NCBI GenBank assembly: GCA_017507905.1
Contig: JAFWAA010000008.1
Span: 1-49,520 of the forward strand
Source of the DNA: Clostridia bacterium
GTDB taxonomy: Bacteria > Bacillota > Clostridia > Oscillospirales > CAG-272
Direction: 5' to 3'
DNA: 49,520 nucleotides
The position numbers and the translations under genes were made by a program. The first letter of the stretch is position 1. Each line of letters opens with the position of its first letter. Shown piece by piece: positions 16,770-25,229 of the stretch. The notes below the pieces were generated by a model. The model did not search any database and was not told the origin of the DNA. It worked only from the letters and a program-made list of their open reading frames with translations.

Positions 16770-18533
16770 TCAGGACTCAAACTGGCTGTTGTAAAGGGTG
16801 GCGTAGAAGCCTTTTTTGGCAAGGAGCGTGCGGTGGTCGCCCTGCTCGATGACCTTTCCGTCCTTCATCACCAGAATGACGTCTGCCGATTCAATGGTGG
16901 AGAGGCGGTGCGCCACGATAAAGGAGGTGCGTCCCTGCATCATTCGGGCAAAGGCGTTCTGGATCTTCAGCTCCATGCGCGTGTCGATGGAGGAGGTGGC
17001 CTCGTCCAGGATCAGCATGGGGGGAAGGGCAAGCATCACGCGGGTGATGCAGAGCAGCTGCTTTTGTCCCTGCGAGAGCGAGCCTCCGCCCTCACCAAGG
17101 AGCGTGTCGTAGCCGTTTGGGAGACGCTTGATGAAGGAATGCGCGTGCGATGCCTTGGCGGCGGCGAGCATTTCCTCCTCGGTGGCGTCGGGACGCGCCA
17201 TGCAGATGTTCTCGCGCACCGTTGCGGCGCGGAGCCAGGTGTCCTGCAGGACCATGCCGAAGGAGGCACGCAGGGAGGCACGCGTGGCGTCGCGCAGGTC
17301 GCAGCTCTCCACGCGGATGCTGCCGTCGTTCACGTCATAGAAGCGCATCAGGAGATTGATCAGGGTGGTCTTTCCGCAGCCCGTCGGGCCAACGATGGCC
17401 ACGCGCTGTCCGGGGGAGACCTTGAGCGAGAGATCGCGGATCAGATCCTGCTCGGGAGTGTAGGAGAAGGCCACGCCGTCAAGCTCCACGTGTCCCTCGA
17501 CCGCGGAAAGAACGGTGGCGTCGGGGGCGTCGGGGGTAAGCTCGGGCTCGTCCAGGAGCGCGAAAACGCGGGAGGCACAGGCCAGCGCGTTCTGCAGCTC
17601 GGCCAGCACGCCCGAGATCTCGTTGAAGGGCTTGGTATATTGGTTGGCGTAGGACAAAAACTTGGAGAGTCCGCCCACCGTCATGCTTCCGCCGCCGATG
17701 CAGAGCAGTGCGCCGACCAGCGCGACGCCCGCATAGACGAGGTTGTTGACGAATCGGGTGCAGGGGTTGGTGAGCGAGGAGAAGAAGGTCGCACGCAGGG
17801 CGCATTTTCCGAGGCGCTCGTTCAGCTCGTCAAACTCGGCCTGCGCCTCGTCCTCGTGACCGAAGGCCAGGACCGTCTTGTGCTGACCGACGTATTCGTC
17901 GATCATGGCGGTCTGCTCGGCGCGGGTCGCGGATTGCAGGCGGAAAAGGGAATAGGTCCGCTTGGCGATAAAGGCGGCCACGAAGAGCGAGAGGGGGGTG
18001 ACGAGGATCACGACCAGGGCAACGCCCGGATGGAGCAGGAGCATAATGACGAGCGTGCCGAGAATGGTCAGCGCTCCCGTGAAGAACTGGGAGAAGCCGA
18101 GCAGCAGACCGTCGGTCAGCTGATCTACGTCGTTCATCATGCGGCTGACCGTGTCGCCCACTGCGTGGCTGTCCAGGTAGGAGAGGGGAAGCCGTTGGAG
18201 CTTTTCAAAGGTCTGCCGACGGAGCTTATGCACCATGGCGTAGGTGATGCGGTTGTTGAGCACGTTCATCAGCCATTGGCAGAGCGCGCAGAGCAGAGCG
18301 CAAGCGCCGATCTGCAAAGCGATGGCGAGAACGCCGTCCAGATCCACTAAAGCCCGATCGATGATCAGGTCAATGGCGTCTCCCGTAAGGAGCGGGATAT
18401 AGAGGGTGAGCAGAACGCTTCCCAGCGCAAACAGGAGCGAGAAGAACAGGGATACGCGATGCCGTCCCAGCTCGCGCAGAACGCGGGCGGCGGTCCGCTT
18501 GTCAAAGCCGAGCTTCTTTTTCGGTGCTTTCAT
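16770..18533 (-). CDS. Heterodimeric ABC exporter, half with degenerate signature motif
   Basis: A 587-residue half-transporter: a six-helix exporter domain (about 35-330) and an ATPase domain. Walker A is GPTGCGKTT, Walker B is MLILDEATSSID with the catalytic Glu, and the switch His is present (IVAHRLST). The signature reads LSQGQ rather than LSGGQ, the mark of one half of an asymmetric exporter (compare TM288 or BmrD). The ATG overlaps the stop of the upstream half by 4 bases, so the two are translationally coupled. Likely substrates are drugs, lipids or peptides; nothing in the sequence decides. Confidence 0.9.
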   Translation of the reverse strand: MKAPKKKLGFDKRTAARVLRELGRHRVSLFFSLLFALGSVLLTLYIPLLTGDAIDLIIDRALVDLDGVLAIALQIGACALLCALCQWLMNVLNNRITYAMVHKLRRQTFEKLQRLPLSYLDSHAVGDTVSRMMNDVDQLTDGLLLGFSQFFTGALTILGTLVIMLLLHPGVALVVILVTPLSLFVAAFIAKRTYSLFRLQSATRAEQTAMIDEYVGQHKTVLAFGHEDEAQAEFDELNERLGKCALRATFFSSLTNPCTRFVNNLVYAGVALVGALLCIGGGSMTVGGLSKFLSYANQYTKPFNEISGVLAELQNALACASRVFALLDEPELTPDAPDATVLSAVEGHVELDGVAFSYTPEQDLIRDLSLKVSPGQRVAIVGPTGCGKTTLINLLMRFYDVNDGSIRVESCDLRDATRASLRASFGMVLQDTWLRAATVRENICMARPDATEEEMLAAAKASHAHSFIKRLPNGYDTLLGEGGGSLSQGQKQLLCITRVMLALPPMLILDEATSSIDTRMELKIQNAFARMMQGRTSFIVAHRLSTIESADVILVMKDGKVIEQGDHRTLLAKKGFYATLYNSQFES

Positions 18534-20263
18534 GCCTTCTCCACCTCCCGTCCGTATTGCGATTCGTGGATCTCACGGTAGACCTCGCAGGTGGCGAGAA
18601 GCTCGTCGTGCGTGCCGATCCCTACGCATTCGCCGTCCTCAAGGACCAGGATTTTGTCCGCGTGGCGAATGGAGGAGGTGCGCTGCGAGATGAGCAGAAC
18701 GGTAGGGGACTTTGGAAGCGTGCGCAGGGCGTGCCGCAGAGCGGCGTCGGTGGCGTAGTCCAGCGCGGAGGAGCTGTCGTCCAGAATGAGAATGGGTGCC
18801 CGACGGACGAGAGCGCGTGCGATGGTCAGACGCTGGCGCTGACCGCCCGAAAGGTTCTTGCCGTTTTGGGAGACGGGGGCGTCAAGTCCGCCCTCCTTTT
18901 CCTCGACAAAATCCTTGGCCTGTGCGCGCTCAAGCGCCTCCCAAAGCTCCTCGTCGGTGGCCTTTTGGTTGCCCCAAAGCAGATTGGAGCGGACCGTGCC
19001 CGAAAAGAGGGTGGCCTTTTGGGGAACGATGGCGATGCGGTCGCGCAGGTCGGGGAGGGAATAGGCGCGCACGTCCTGTCCGAGAACGAGGACCTCTCCC
19101 TCTGCGGGATCGTAGAAGCGGGGAATGAGGTTGGCCAGGGTGCTTTTTCCCGAGCCCGTTGAGCCGATGATGCCCACCGTCTCGCCGCGGCGCGCGGAAA
19201 AGGTAATGCCCGAAAGCGAGGGCTCGCTGCTTCCCGCGTAGCGCATGGAAACGTTGCGGAAGGAAAGCACCTCGTCGCTCCCGTCCTCGGGCGTCTCTCC
19301 CTTTTCGGGAGCGGACATACGGATGGGGGCGTCCAGGACGTCGCTGATGCGGTGTGCCGAGGCCAGCGCCTTGTTGACGGTAAAGACGGTGTTGGCCAGC
19401 TTGATCAGCTCCACGAGGATCTGTGCCATATAGTTGGTCAGGGCAACCACGTCACCCTGGGTCATGCCTCCCTCGTAGACTCTGTGCGCACCGCTCTGCA
19501 GGATCAGGATCACGCCGAGGTTCACGAGAACGAGGGTCAGAGGGTTCATCAGCGCGGAGATGCGGCCCACGCGGTTCTGCATGCGGTTGTGCGCGTCGTT
19601 CGCCTCGCCAAAGCGGGTGATCTCCTCGTCCTCCTTGCGGAAGGCGCGAAGCACGCGCGCACCGGTCAGATTCTCACGGGTGAGTGCGGTGACGCGGTCG
19701 AGATTGCTCTGCACGCCGCGGTAGAGCGGAATGCTCTTGAGCATGATCGAAAAGATGACCACGGCCAGCAGGGGAATGATCAGAAGAAAGATCCACGCAC
19801 TTCCCGGATGTACGGCAAGCGCCATCACGAGCGCGCCCAGAACGATGATGGGGGAGCGCAAAAGCAGGCGCAGGGTCAGATTGACGCCCGACTGCACCTG
19901 GTTTACGTCCGCGGTCATGCGCGTAATGAGCGTGGCCGTGCCGATGCGATCGGTGTCGGTATAGGAAAAACGTTGAATGTGGGCAAAGAGATCGCGGCGC
20001 AGATGCGTGCTGAATCCCACGGCGGCGCGTGCCGCGTAATACTGTGCCACCAGCGAGCAGGCAAGTCCCACGAGCGCAAAGCCCACGAGGACAAGACACA
20101 TGAACAGCACGTAGGGCTTGTCCGCGTTGGCGATGCCAACGTCGATGATCCGCTTCACCACCAACGGAACGAGCAGATCAAAGATCGCCTCCAGGAGCTT
20201 GAAGAGCGGGCTGATCACCGTTTCCTTTCGGTAGGGGCGGAGATACTTGAGCAGCTTTTTCAT
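18530..20263 (-). CDS. Heterodimeric ABC exporter, half with non-catalytic Walker B
   Basis: A 577-residue half-transporter with an N-terminal six-helix domain and a C-terminal ATPase. Walker A is GSTGSGKST and the signature is the canonical LSGGQRQ. Walker B is ILILDDSSSALD, with Asp in place of the catalytic Glu, and the switch residue is Gln (ISQRTSS) in place of His. With the LSQGQ of the partner this gives one dead and one active ATP site, the pattern of TM287/288 and BmrCD. It is the first gene of the pair; the second starts within its stop codon. Confidence 0.91.
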   Translation of the reverse strand: MKKLLKYLRPYRKETVISPLFKLLEAIFDLLVPLVVKRIIDVGIANADKPYVLFMCLVLVGFALVGLACSLVAQYYAARAAVGFSTHLRRDLFAHIQRFSYTDTDRIGTATLITRMTADVNQVQSGVNLTLRLLLRSPIIVLGALVMALAVHPGSAWIFLLIIPLLAVVIFSIMLKSIPLYRGVQSNLDRVTALTRENLTGARVLRAFRKEDEEITRFGEANDAHNRMQNRVGRISALMNPLTLVLVNLGVILILQSGAHRVYEGGMTQGDVVALTNYMAQILVELIKLANTVFTVNKALASAHRISDVLDAPIRMSAPEKGETPEDGSDEVLSFRNVSMRYAGSSEPSLSGITFSARRGETVGIIGSTGSGKSTLANLIPRFYDPAEGEVLVLGQDVRAYSLPDLRDRIAIVPQKATLFSGTVRSNLLWGNQKATDEELWEALERAQAKDFVEEKEGGLDAPVSQNGKNLSGGQRQRLTIARALVRRAPILILDDSSSALDYATDAALRHALRTLPKSPTVLLISQRTSSIRHADKILVLEDGECVGIGTHDELLATCEVYREIHESQYGREVEKA

Positions 20264-20388
20264 ATCAGCGAAGCATTCCTTTCCGAATTGCAGATAAAAT
20301 CGTCTTAACCTTATTATTATACCCTAATTTTTTCTTCATTCATAGTTTTATTGCATGAATAAATTGTGAACGATTTTGAAACAAATCG

Positions 20389-20431
20389 CAAAAAAAGAGG
20401 GACGTCTCAAGAAAAGAGCTTGAGACGTCCC
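20389..20431 (-). terminator. Terminator after the TIGR04086 gene
   Basis: A 13-bp stem GGGACGTCTCAAG (20399-20411) with CTTGAGACGTCCC (20419-20431), then U-rich sequence on the minus strand. Confidence 0.9.
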
Positions 20432-20439
20432 TTGGGGGA

Positions 20440-20910
20440 TCACGTGCGCTTGCGCGTTTGGCGGCGCTTTGGGCGAGGACGCAGGAAAAAGGCACCCCCC
20501 ACCGAAAGCAGCAAAAGCGCGGCGTGCAAAAGGCAGGAGACGAGCGAGGAATAGCCCGAGGCCTCGGAGCGGAAGAGCAGGGAGAGGGGGAGCATCAGCA
20601 AAAGCAGCCCTGCACCGTTTCCCAGTCCGCAGAGAAGTGCCCCCGTGCGATGAATGCGCACGGCGATCCCACCGCCAAAAAAAGCGGTAACGGCGGCGAG
20701 CAGAAGTCCTGCCGCGGGAATGCGCGCGAGAGGGTCCTCGATAAAGGAGAGCGCGAGTGCGACGAGCAGAAGCAGGAGCGCACCAAGCCCCACCGTCAGC
20801 AAAAGCGCCTTCAGGCTGTCCTGCAAAAAGCGGCGAGGGGTCTCCTCCTTTTTTGGGGAGGGGGTGCGTTTTTTGCCTGCCTTGACGGATGCGCGTGTTG
20901 AGCGTTGCAT
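20440..20910 (-). CDS. TIGR04086-family membrane protein
   Basis: A 156-residue protein. A basic, Pro/Lys-rich N-terminus (1-30) is followed by four hydrophobic helices (about 33-55, 64-82, 88-111 and 122-140) and a basic tail ending KRRQTRKRT. Small four-helix proteins of this kind occur next to yajC in many Clostridia, and that position decides the call. Function is unknown. The ribosome-binding site GGAGG lies inside the right arm of a terminator-like hairpin that follows yajC, which may make its expression conditional. Confidence 0.75.
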   Translation of the reverse strand: MQRSTRASVKAGKKRTPSPKKEETPRRFLQDSLKALLLTVGLGALLLLLVALALSFIEDPLARIPAAGLLLAAVTAFFGGGIAVRIHRTGALLCGLGNGAGLLLLMLPLSLLFRSEASGYSSLVSCLLHAALLLLSVGGAFFLRPRPKRRQTRKRT

Positions 20911-20911
20911 A

Positions 20912-20959
20912 AAAAACCTCCGTGTGAAAGAATTGCCGATACAATCTATTCACACGGAG
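20912..20959 (-). terminator. Terminator-like hairpin between yajC and the TIGR04086 gene, overlapping a ribosome-binding site
   Basis: An 11-bp perfect stem, TTCACACGGAG with CTCCGTGTGAA (20918-20928 and 20949-20959), followed on the minus strand by G and six U and then directly by the ATG of the next gene. Most of that gene's GGAGG lies in the stem. Confidence 0.82.
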
Positions 20960-20982
20960 CTCTTTTTATGCGTAGGGCAGGA

Positions 20983-21312
20983 TCAGTCTGCGTCCTCGGC
21001 CTTGACGTCCACGCGGCTGATGGCGCTCTTGAGAATGCGGATACGGGTGAGATCGCGGGAGGTCTCGATCACGCAGGTCTCCTCCTTGATGCTGACCACC
21101 TTACCGATGATGCCGCCGATGGTGGTGACCTCATCGCCAACGGTGAGGTTGTTGCGCATGGCGTTGATCTCCTTCTCCTGCTTCTTCTGGGGACGAATGG
21201 CAAAGAAATAGAAGGCCACGAACACGACGGCCATCAGGAGCAGCGTGCCAAGACCCATCAGATCTCCGCCTCCGCCGTTGGTGGCGGCTTCCAGAGCGAA
21301 TACGTTAAACAT
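20983..21312 (-). CDS. yajC: Preprotein translocase subunit YajC
   Basis: Small accessory subunit of the SecDF-YajC complex, which helps SecYEG release exported proteins. The 109-residue protein has a Gly-rich N-terminus, one membrane helix (about 24-42, ending VAFYFFAIRPQKKQ), and a soluble domain with the family pattern NNLTVGDEVTTIGGIIGKVV. It ends in an acidic tail. The ATG is preceded by GGAGGAAAT. Its promoter is divergent from that of rimM. Confidence 0.93.
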   Translation of the reverse strand: MFNVFALEAATNGGGGDLMGLGTLLLMAVVFVAFYFFAIRPQKKQEKEINAMRNNLTVGDEVTTIGGIIGKVVSIKEETCVIETSRDLTRIRILKSAISRVDVKAEDAD

Positions 21313-21347
21313 AGGTAATTTCCTCCAATACTTGCATAGATGCTACC

Positions 21348-21376
21348 ATTATACCCCCTTTTCGGGGAATATGCAA
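21348..21376 (-). promoter_or_regulatory. Sigma-A promoter of yajC
   Basis: Minus strand: TTGCAT (21371-21376), 17-base spacer, TATAAT (21348-21353). The spacer contains the inverted repeat CCCC-GAAAA-GGGG. Confidence 0.8.
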
Positions 21377-21468
21377 GAGTGTATTTGTAAATATTTTCCG
21401 CAGAATGCGGATTTTTCCCCGATTTTCAGAAAAAAGCTGCGCGGATCAGACAAAAACGCGCGGAGAAC

Positions 21469-21497
21469 TTGCATTTTTGCCGCGGATATGCTATACT
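21469..21497 (+). promoter_or_regulatory. Sigma-A promoter of rimM-trmD
   Basis: TTGCAT (21469-21474), 17-base spacer ending TGC, TATACT (21492-21497). The start of transcription should fall near 21504, about 45 bases before rimM. Confidence 0.82.
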
Positions 21498-21548
21498 ATA
21501 AGCAAGGAATGCTTGCGCATCGGCGTGTCCGTGTGCAGAAAGGAACGT

Positions 21549-22073
21549 ATGAAAAGGAAAGAGTATCTGGAGTGCGGAAGGGTGATCAATATTCACGGCT
21601 TCCGCGGAACCGTCAAGCTGGAGTCCTGGTGCGATTCCCCCGAGATCCTGGCAGGGCTCTCTACGGTGTGGGTCGCTCGGAAAGAGGGCTATGCCCCTAT
21701 TCGCGTCAAGAGCGCGTCGGTCTTTCGTCAGTTCGTTCTGATGGATCTTGAGGGCGTGGACTCGGAGGAAAAGGCCAACGCCATGCGCGAGACCGTGCTT
21801 TTCGCGGCACGCGAGGACCTCCCCTTGGAGGAGGGCGACCACTTTATTGCGGATCTGATCGGGCTTGAGGTGCGTGACGCGGACAGCGGAGAGCGTCTTG
21901 GCGAGCTTTGCGACGTCAACACCCGAGGCGCGCGCGATCTCTACGTCGTCCGTACCGCAACGGGGGACTATATGGTTCCCGCCGTGCCCGAATTCGTGGT
22001 GCGGATTACGGAGGACGCCGTTTACATCCGCCCGATCCCTGGACTTCTGGACGGAGGAGCGGAGAACGTATGA
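21549..22073 (+). CDS. rimM: 16S rRNA processing protein RimM
   Basis: Assembly factor for the head of the 30S subunit; it binds ribosomal protein uS19. The 174-residue protein has the N-terminal RimM domain (ECGRVINIHGFRGTVKLESW) and the C-terminal PRC barrel, including FIADLIGLEVRD and DYMVPAVPEFV. The ATG at 21549 follows GAAAGGA; the longer reading frame upstream runs through the promoter and is not used. It overlaps trmD by a few bases, the usual rimM-trmD order. Confidence 0.94.
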   Translation: MKRKEYLECGRVINIHGFRGTVKLESWCDSPEILAGLSTVWVARKEGYAPIRVKSASVFRQFVLMDLEGVDSEEKANAMRETVLFAAREDLPLEEGDHFIADLIGLEVRDADSGERLGELCDVNTRGARDLYVVRTATGDYMVPAVPEFVVRITEDAVYIRPIPGLLDGGAENV

Positions 22074-22789
22074 TGCGCTTTGATATTATGACTCTGTTTC
22101 CCGATCTTGTCGGGACGGTGCTTGGCGAGAGCATCATCGGACGCGCCCAAAAGAGCGGCGCGATCTGCGTGCGGACGCACAACATCCGCGACTATTCCGA
22201 GGATAAGCACCGCCGCGTGGACGATACGCCCTACGGCGGCGGCAAGGGAATGCTGATGATGGCCCCCCCCATCTACAATTGCTATACGGCGATCCTTGAG
22301 GAGCAGGCGCGCGAGGAATTTTCGCCCAAGGCAAGGCGCGTGATCTATCTTTCCCCCACGGGCAAGGTTTTCACGCAGACGCGGGCGGCAGAGCTGGCGC
22401 GGGACTACGACAATCTGATCCTGCTTTGCGGACACTACGAGGGCGTGGATCGGCGCATCGTGGACGAGATCGTGGACGAGGAGATCTCCATCGGCGATTT
22501 CGTCTTGACGGGCGGCGAGATCCCTGCCTGCATTCTGACCGACTGCGTGGCACGTCTTGTGGACGGCGTGCTTTCGGATGCCGAGTGCTACGAGAAGGAG
22601 AGCATCTCCTCGGGGCTTTTGGAGTATCCGCAGTATACGCGGCCGTATGAGTTTCACGGCGTAAAGGTGCCCGACGTGCTGATCTCAGGACACCACGCCA
22701 ACATTGACCGCTGGCGCGAGGAGCAAGCACTGGAGATGACCGAGCGGCTTCGCCCCGATCTGCTTGCCGAGCAGGAAATGGACGAATAA
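22070..22789 (+). CDS. trmD: tRNA (guanine-37-N1)-methyltransferase TrmD
   Basis: SPOUT-class enzyme that methylates G37 next to the anticodon, using S-adenosylmethionine, and so prevents +1 frameshifting. The 239-residue protein begins MMRFDIMTLFPDLVGTVLGE. It contains DDTPYGGGKGMLMMAPPI, LLCGHYEGVDRRIVDE and IGDFVLTGGE, the active-site and knot signatures. ATG codons at 22070 and 22073 are both possible; either overlaps the rimM stop, so the two genes are coupled. GGAG lies 5-8 bases upstream. The strong terminator that follows ends the operon; rplS and rpsP, frequent partners, are not here. Confidence 0.95.
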   Translation: MMRFDIMTLFPDLVGTVLGESIIGRAQKSGAICVRTHNIRDYSEDKHRRVDDTPYGGGKGMLMMAPPIYNCYTAILEEQAREEFSPKARRVIYLSPTGKVFTQTRAAELARDYDNLILLCGHYEGVDRRIVDEIVDEEISIGDFVLTGGEIPACILTDCVARLVDGVLSDAECYEKESISSGLLEYPQYTRPYEFHGVKVPDVLISGHHANIDRWREEQALEMTERLRPDLLAEQEMDE

Positions 22790-22797
22790 AAAAGAAC

Positions 22798-22846
22798 AGA
22801 CCCCTACATAATTCCGCGGAGCGGGAGGACGTGGGGGTCTTTTTTT
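22798..22846 (+). terminator. Terminator of rimM-trmD
   Basis: A 10-bp stem AGACCCCTAC (22798-22807) with GTGGGGGTCT (22831-22840), a long loop that can pair further, and then seven T. Confidence 0.85.
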
Positions 22847-22897
22847 GCGCAAAAAAGGACACGCGGTACCCTCCTTGGCGGAGAAGGGAGGTGCGCT

Positions 22898-24751
22898 ATG
22901 CAAAAAGGCAGTCGGATCACGGAATGGGCGGAGGAGCTTTCCGAGCGGGTTTCGCGCGCGGTGGGGGAGAGCCGGCTTCTTTCTTGGCTTTCCTCCGCTG
23001 GGCCGAGGCTCACGCGCGCCTTTTTGACGGGGCGCTTTGCCAAACGCTTCAGCGAGGACCGTCTGCTCGGCCGTCTTGCCCGACGCCCGAGCCGCAGAAG
23101 CCTTACCGAGAGAGGGCTTTCGCGGCTTTGGCGAGGCCTCGGTGCGGCATCGGCATCGACCTACGGGGCGTTTTTTGCGCTCTACGGAGCCACTTCGGCG
23201 ATCCTGCTTGCGCGGGGAGAGGGGGCAGGGGTGTCCTTTGGTCTCTTGCTCTCGCTTTCGCTGGTCGCCGCCGCTCTGCCCCTCCTCTCCTCGCACTCCC
23301 CGATGGGGGTGCTGATCGGCGAGAGCGCCGCAGGAGAAGCCCTCCTGCGCTTTTGCGCTCTGCCCGAGACGGGGCCTTCGGCCGACGGACAAAAAACGGA
23401 GACGCGTCCTTCATGGCTTGCCCTCCTTTTGGGGATCGCGTGCGGCGCGCTTTCCCGCCTGCACCCTTGGGGAGTGCCTTTTGCACTGGCGCTCCTTCTT
23501 CTACTCGCCCTTTTGCTTCGCGTGCCCGAGCTGCTGCTCCTTATCCTTACGGCAATTCTCCCGTTTCTCGGCTTTTTTGCGCACCCCACCTATCTTTTGC
23601 TGGGGCTTACACTCCTTCTGGAGGTCGCCTTTCTGGGGAAATACCGCCGCGGCAGACGCACACTTCCCATGGGGTATCTGCAGTTGCTGGTCCTGCTTTT
23701 TGCCCTGTTGCTTCTGCTTGGCGGAGGGATCGGGTACGGAGGACAGGAAACGCTTGCCTGCGGAATGGCGCGCGCCGTGCTGACGCTTGCCTTCTTTCCC
23801 GCGCTCTCGCTGTTTTCCGGTCCGCTCTGGCGTAGACGCATCACGCGCGGAATGCAGATCTCCGCAGGCCTCCTTTCGTTGATCGGGATCTTGCAGTATT
23901 TTTTCACCGAGATGGAGCTTCGCTGGCTGGATGCGGACCGCTTTTCGGCACTTTTAGGACGGGTGTCGGTCTCCTTTGGCAATCCCAATCTTCTGGCGGC
24001 CTATCTGCTGCTCGTCCTGCCCCTTTCTCTTGGAGACGCCACCGATCGCGAGGAGGGACGGGGCAGGCGCGTGCTGTCAACGCTTTTGCTCTGCCTTGAG
24101 GGGCTTTGCCTGATCCTGACCTGGTCGCGTGGCGCGTGGCTTGGTGCGATCGCGGCGATCCTTGCCTATCTTTTGCTTGCGCGGACGCGGACGCGTGCCG
24201 CCCTTTTGCTTGGCGCTCTCCCAACGGCGCTTCTGCTTCCCGCCCTGCCAAGGAGCGTGCTTTTGCGCTTTGGGAGCATTGGCTCGCTTGCCGATTCCTC
24301 CACGCGCTACCGCATATATACCTGGAGGGGTACGTTGCGAATGCTTTTGGCGCATCCCTTTGGGATCGGTACGGGGGAGGCGGCTTTTCGCGCGGTCTAT
24401 CCGCGCTATGCCGTCAGCGGAACCGAATCCGTGATGCACGCGCACCACGTGCTTCTTGACGTTGCGGTCTCGCTGGGACTGCCGGGGCTTTTGCTCCTGC
24501 TCCTCTTGCTCCTCGTCTGGGGGCTGTTCGTCCTGCACGGCTGTGCCACGCTGTCGGGCAGGGCACGGGTGGAGCTTCTTGCGCCCTCGGTCGGGCTTTT
24601 CGGCTTCCTCGTGATGGGCTGCTTTGACGACCCGTGGTATCATTTCGGCGTATTTGCCGCATTCTGGATCCTGCTCGCCCTGTCGGTCTCCGCCTGCGGC
24701 GAGGGCGATCCGAGGGAAGGAGAAACGAGCTATGCGGAAATGGAGACGTAA
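22898..24751 (+). CDS. O-antigen ligase/polymerase-like membrane protein (Wzy_C type)
   Basis: A 617-residue integral membrane protein with about twelve hydrophobic helices. After a charged cytoplasmic N-terminus (1-85), the second half carries the Wzy_C ligase pattern: GRVSVSFGNPNLLAAYLLLV, LTWSRGAWLGA, then RYRIYTWRGTLRMLLAHPFG with GIGTGEAAF, and a conserved HAHH in ESVMHAHHVLLD. Such proteins join or polymerise surface glycans on the outer leaflet. The ATG at 22898 has GGGAGG 6 bases upstream. It overlaps the next gene by 20 bases. A flippase gene lies 5 kb downstream, but no glycosyltransferases are here, so the acceptor is unknown. Confidence 0.85.
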   Translation: MQKGSRITEWAEELSERVSRAVGESRLLSWLSSAGPRLTRAFLTGRFAKRFSEDRLLGRLARRPSRRSLTERGLSRLWRGLGAASASTYGAFFALYGATSAILLARGEGAGVSFGLLLSLSLVAAALPLLSSHSPMGVLIGESAAGEALLRFCALPETGPSADGQKTETRPSWLALLLGIACGALSRLHPWGVPFALALLLLLALLLRVPELLLLILTAILPFLGFFAHPTYLLLGLTLLLEVAFLGKYRRGRRTLPMGYLQLLVLLFALLLLLGGGIGYGGQETLACGMARAVLTLAFFPALSLFSGPLWRRRITRGMQISAGLLSLIGILQYFFTEMELRWLDADRFSALLGRVSVSFGNPNLLAAYLLLVLPLSLGDATDREEGRGRRVLSTLLLCLEGLCLILTWSRGAWLGAIAAILAYLLLARTRTRAALLLGALPTALLLPALPRSVLLRFGSIGSLADSSTRYRIYTWRGTLRMLLAHPFGIGTGEAAFRAVYPRYAVSGTESVMHAHHVLLDVAVSLGLPGLLLLLLLLLVWGLFVLHGCATLSGRARVELLAPSVGLFGFLVMGCFDDPWYHFGVFAAFWILLALSVSACGEGDPREGETSYAEMET

Positions 24752-25229
24752 GGCGCGCACGGAGGGACCGTGGATCACGTGGGTGGATCTTTTGCTTCTT
24801 GCCGCCGCCCTTGCCGTGATCGGAGGGAGCTTGCTTCCGCTCTTGCGCGGAGAGGCGCTTTTGGCCGCCGAGGAGCCGATCCGCTACGAGATGCGCGTGT
24901 GCGGTGTGCGGCGCGAGCTGCTTGGCGTGGGGGCGTTTCCCAAGGCAGGGGATCGCGTGACCACGGCAAACGGCGCGACCGAGCTTGGACGGGTGCTTTC
25001 GGTGGAGACCGAGCCCCATGTGGTGGCGGTACCCGGGGGCGGGATCGCGGAGCGCGAGGAGCTTTTGGATCTGCGCGTGACGGTGGCCGCCCTTGCAAAA
25101 AAGCGCGAGGGGGACGGCTGGCGAACGGGAGACGTGCGCATCGCCGCAGGAATGCGCGGAGACTTCCGCGTCGGCGCGTATCTTGCCGAGCGCGCGACGC
25201 TGCTTTCGGTTTGGGGGGTGGAGGAATGA
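24732..25229 (+). CDS. DUF4330-like single-span protein
   Basis: A 165-residue protein: basic N-terminus, one membrane helix (about 19-39), then a compact extracytoplasmic domain rich in beta-strand patterns, such as RYEMRVCGVRRELLGVG and KAGDRVTTANGATELGRVLS. This layout matches the DUF4330 proteins found near O-antigen-ligase-like genes in Clostridia. The ATG overlaps the end of the ligase-like gene by 20 bases, and its own stop overlaps the next start (ATGA). It probably works with the ligase-like protein at the membrane; its role is unknown. Confidence 0.72.
   Translation: MRKWRRKARTEGPWITWVDLLLLAAALAVIGGSLLPLLRGEALLAAEEPIRYEMRVCGVRRELLGVGAFPKAGDRVTTANGATELGRVLSVETEPHVVAVPGGGIAEREELLDLRVTVAALAKKREGDGWRTGDVRIAAGMRGDFRVGAYLAERATLLSVWGVEE

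Noticed and set aside
20348..20953. A 201-codon frame overlapping the TIGR04086 gene
   Set aside because: It is out of frame with the hydrophobic family protein, crosses two hairpins and has no membrane or domain pattern of its own.
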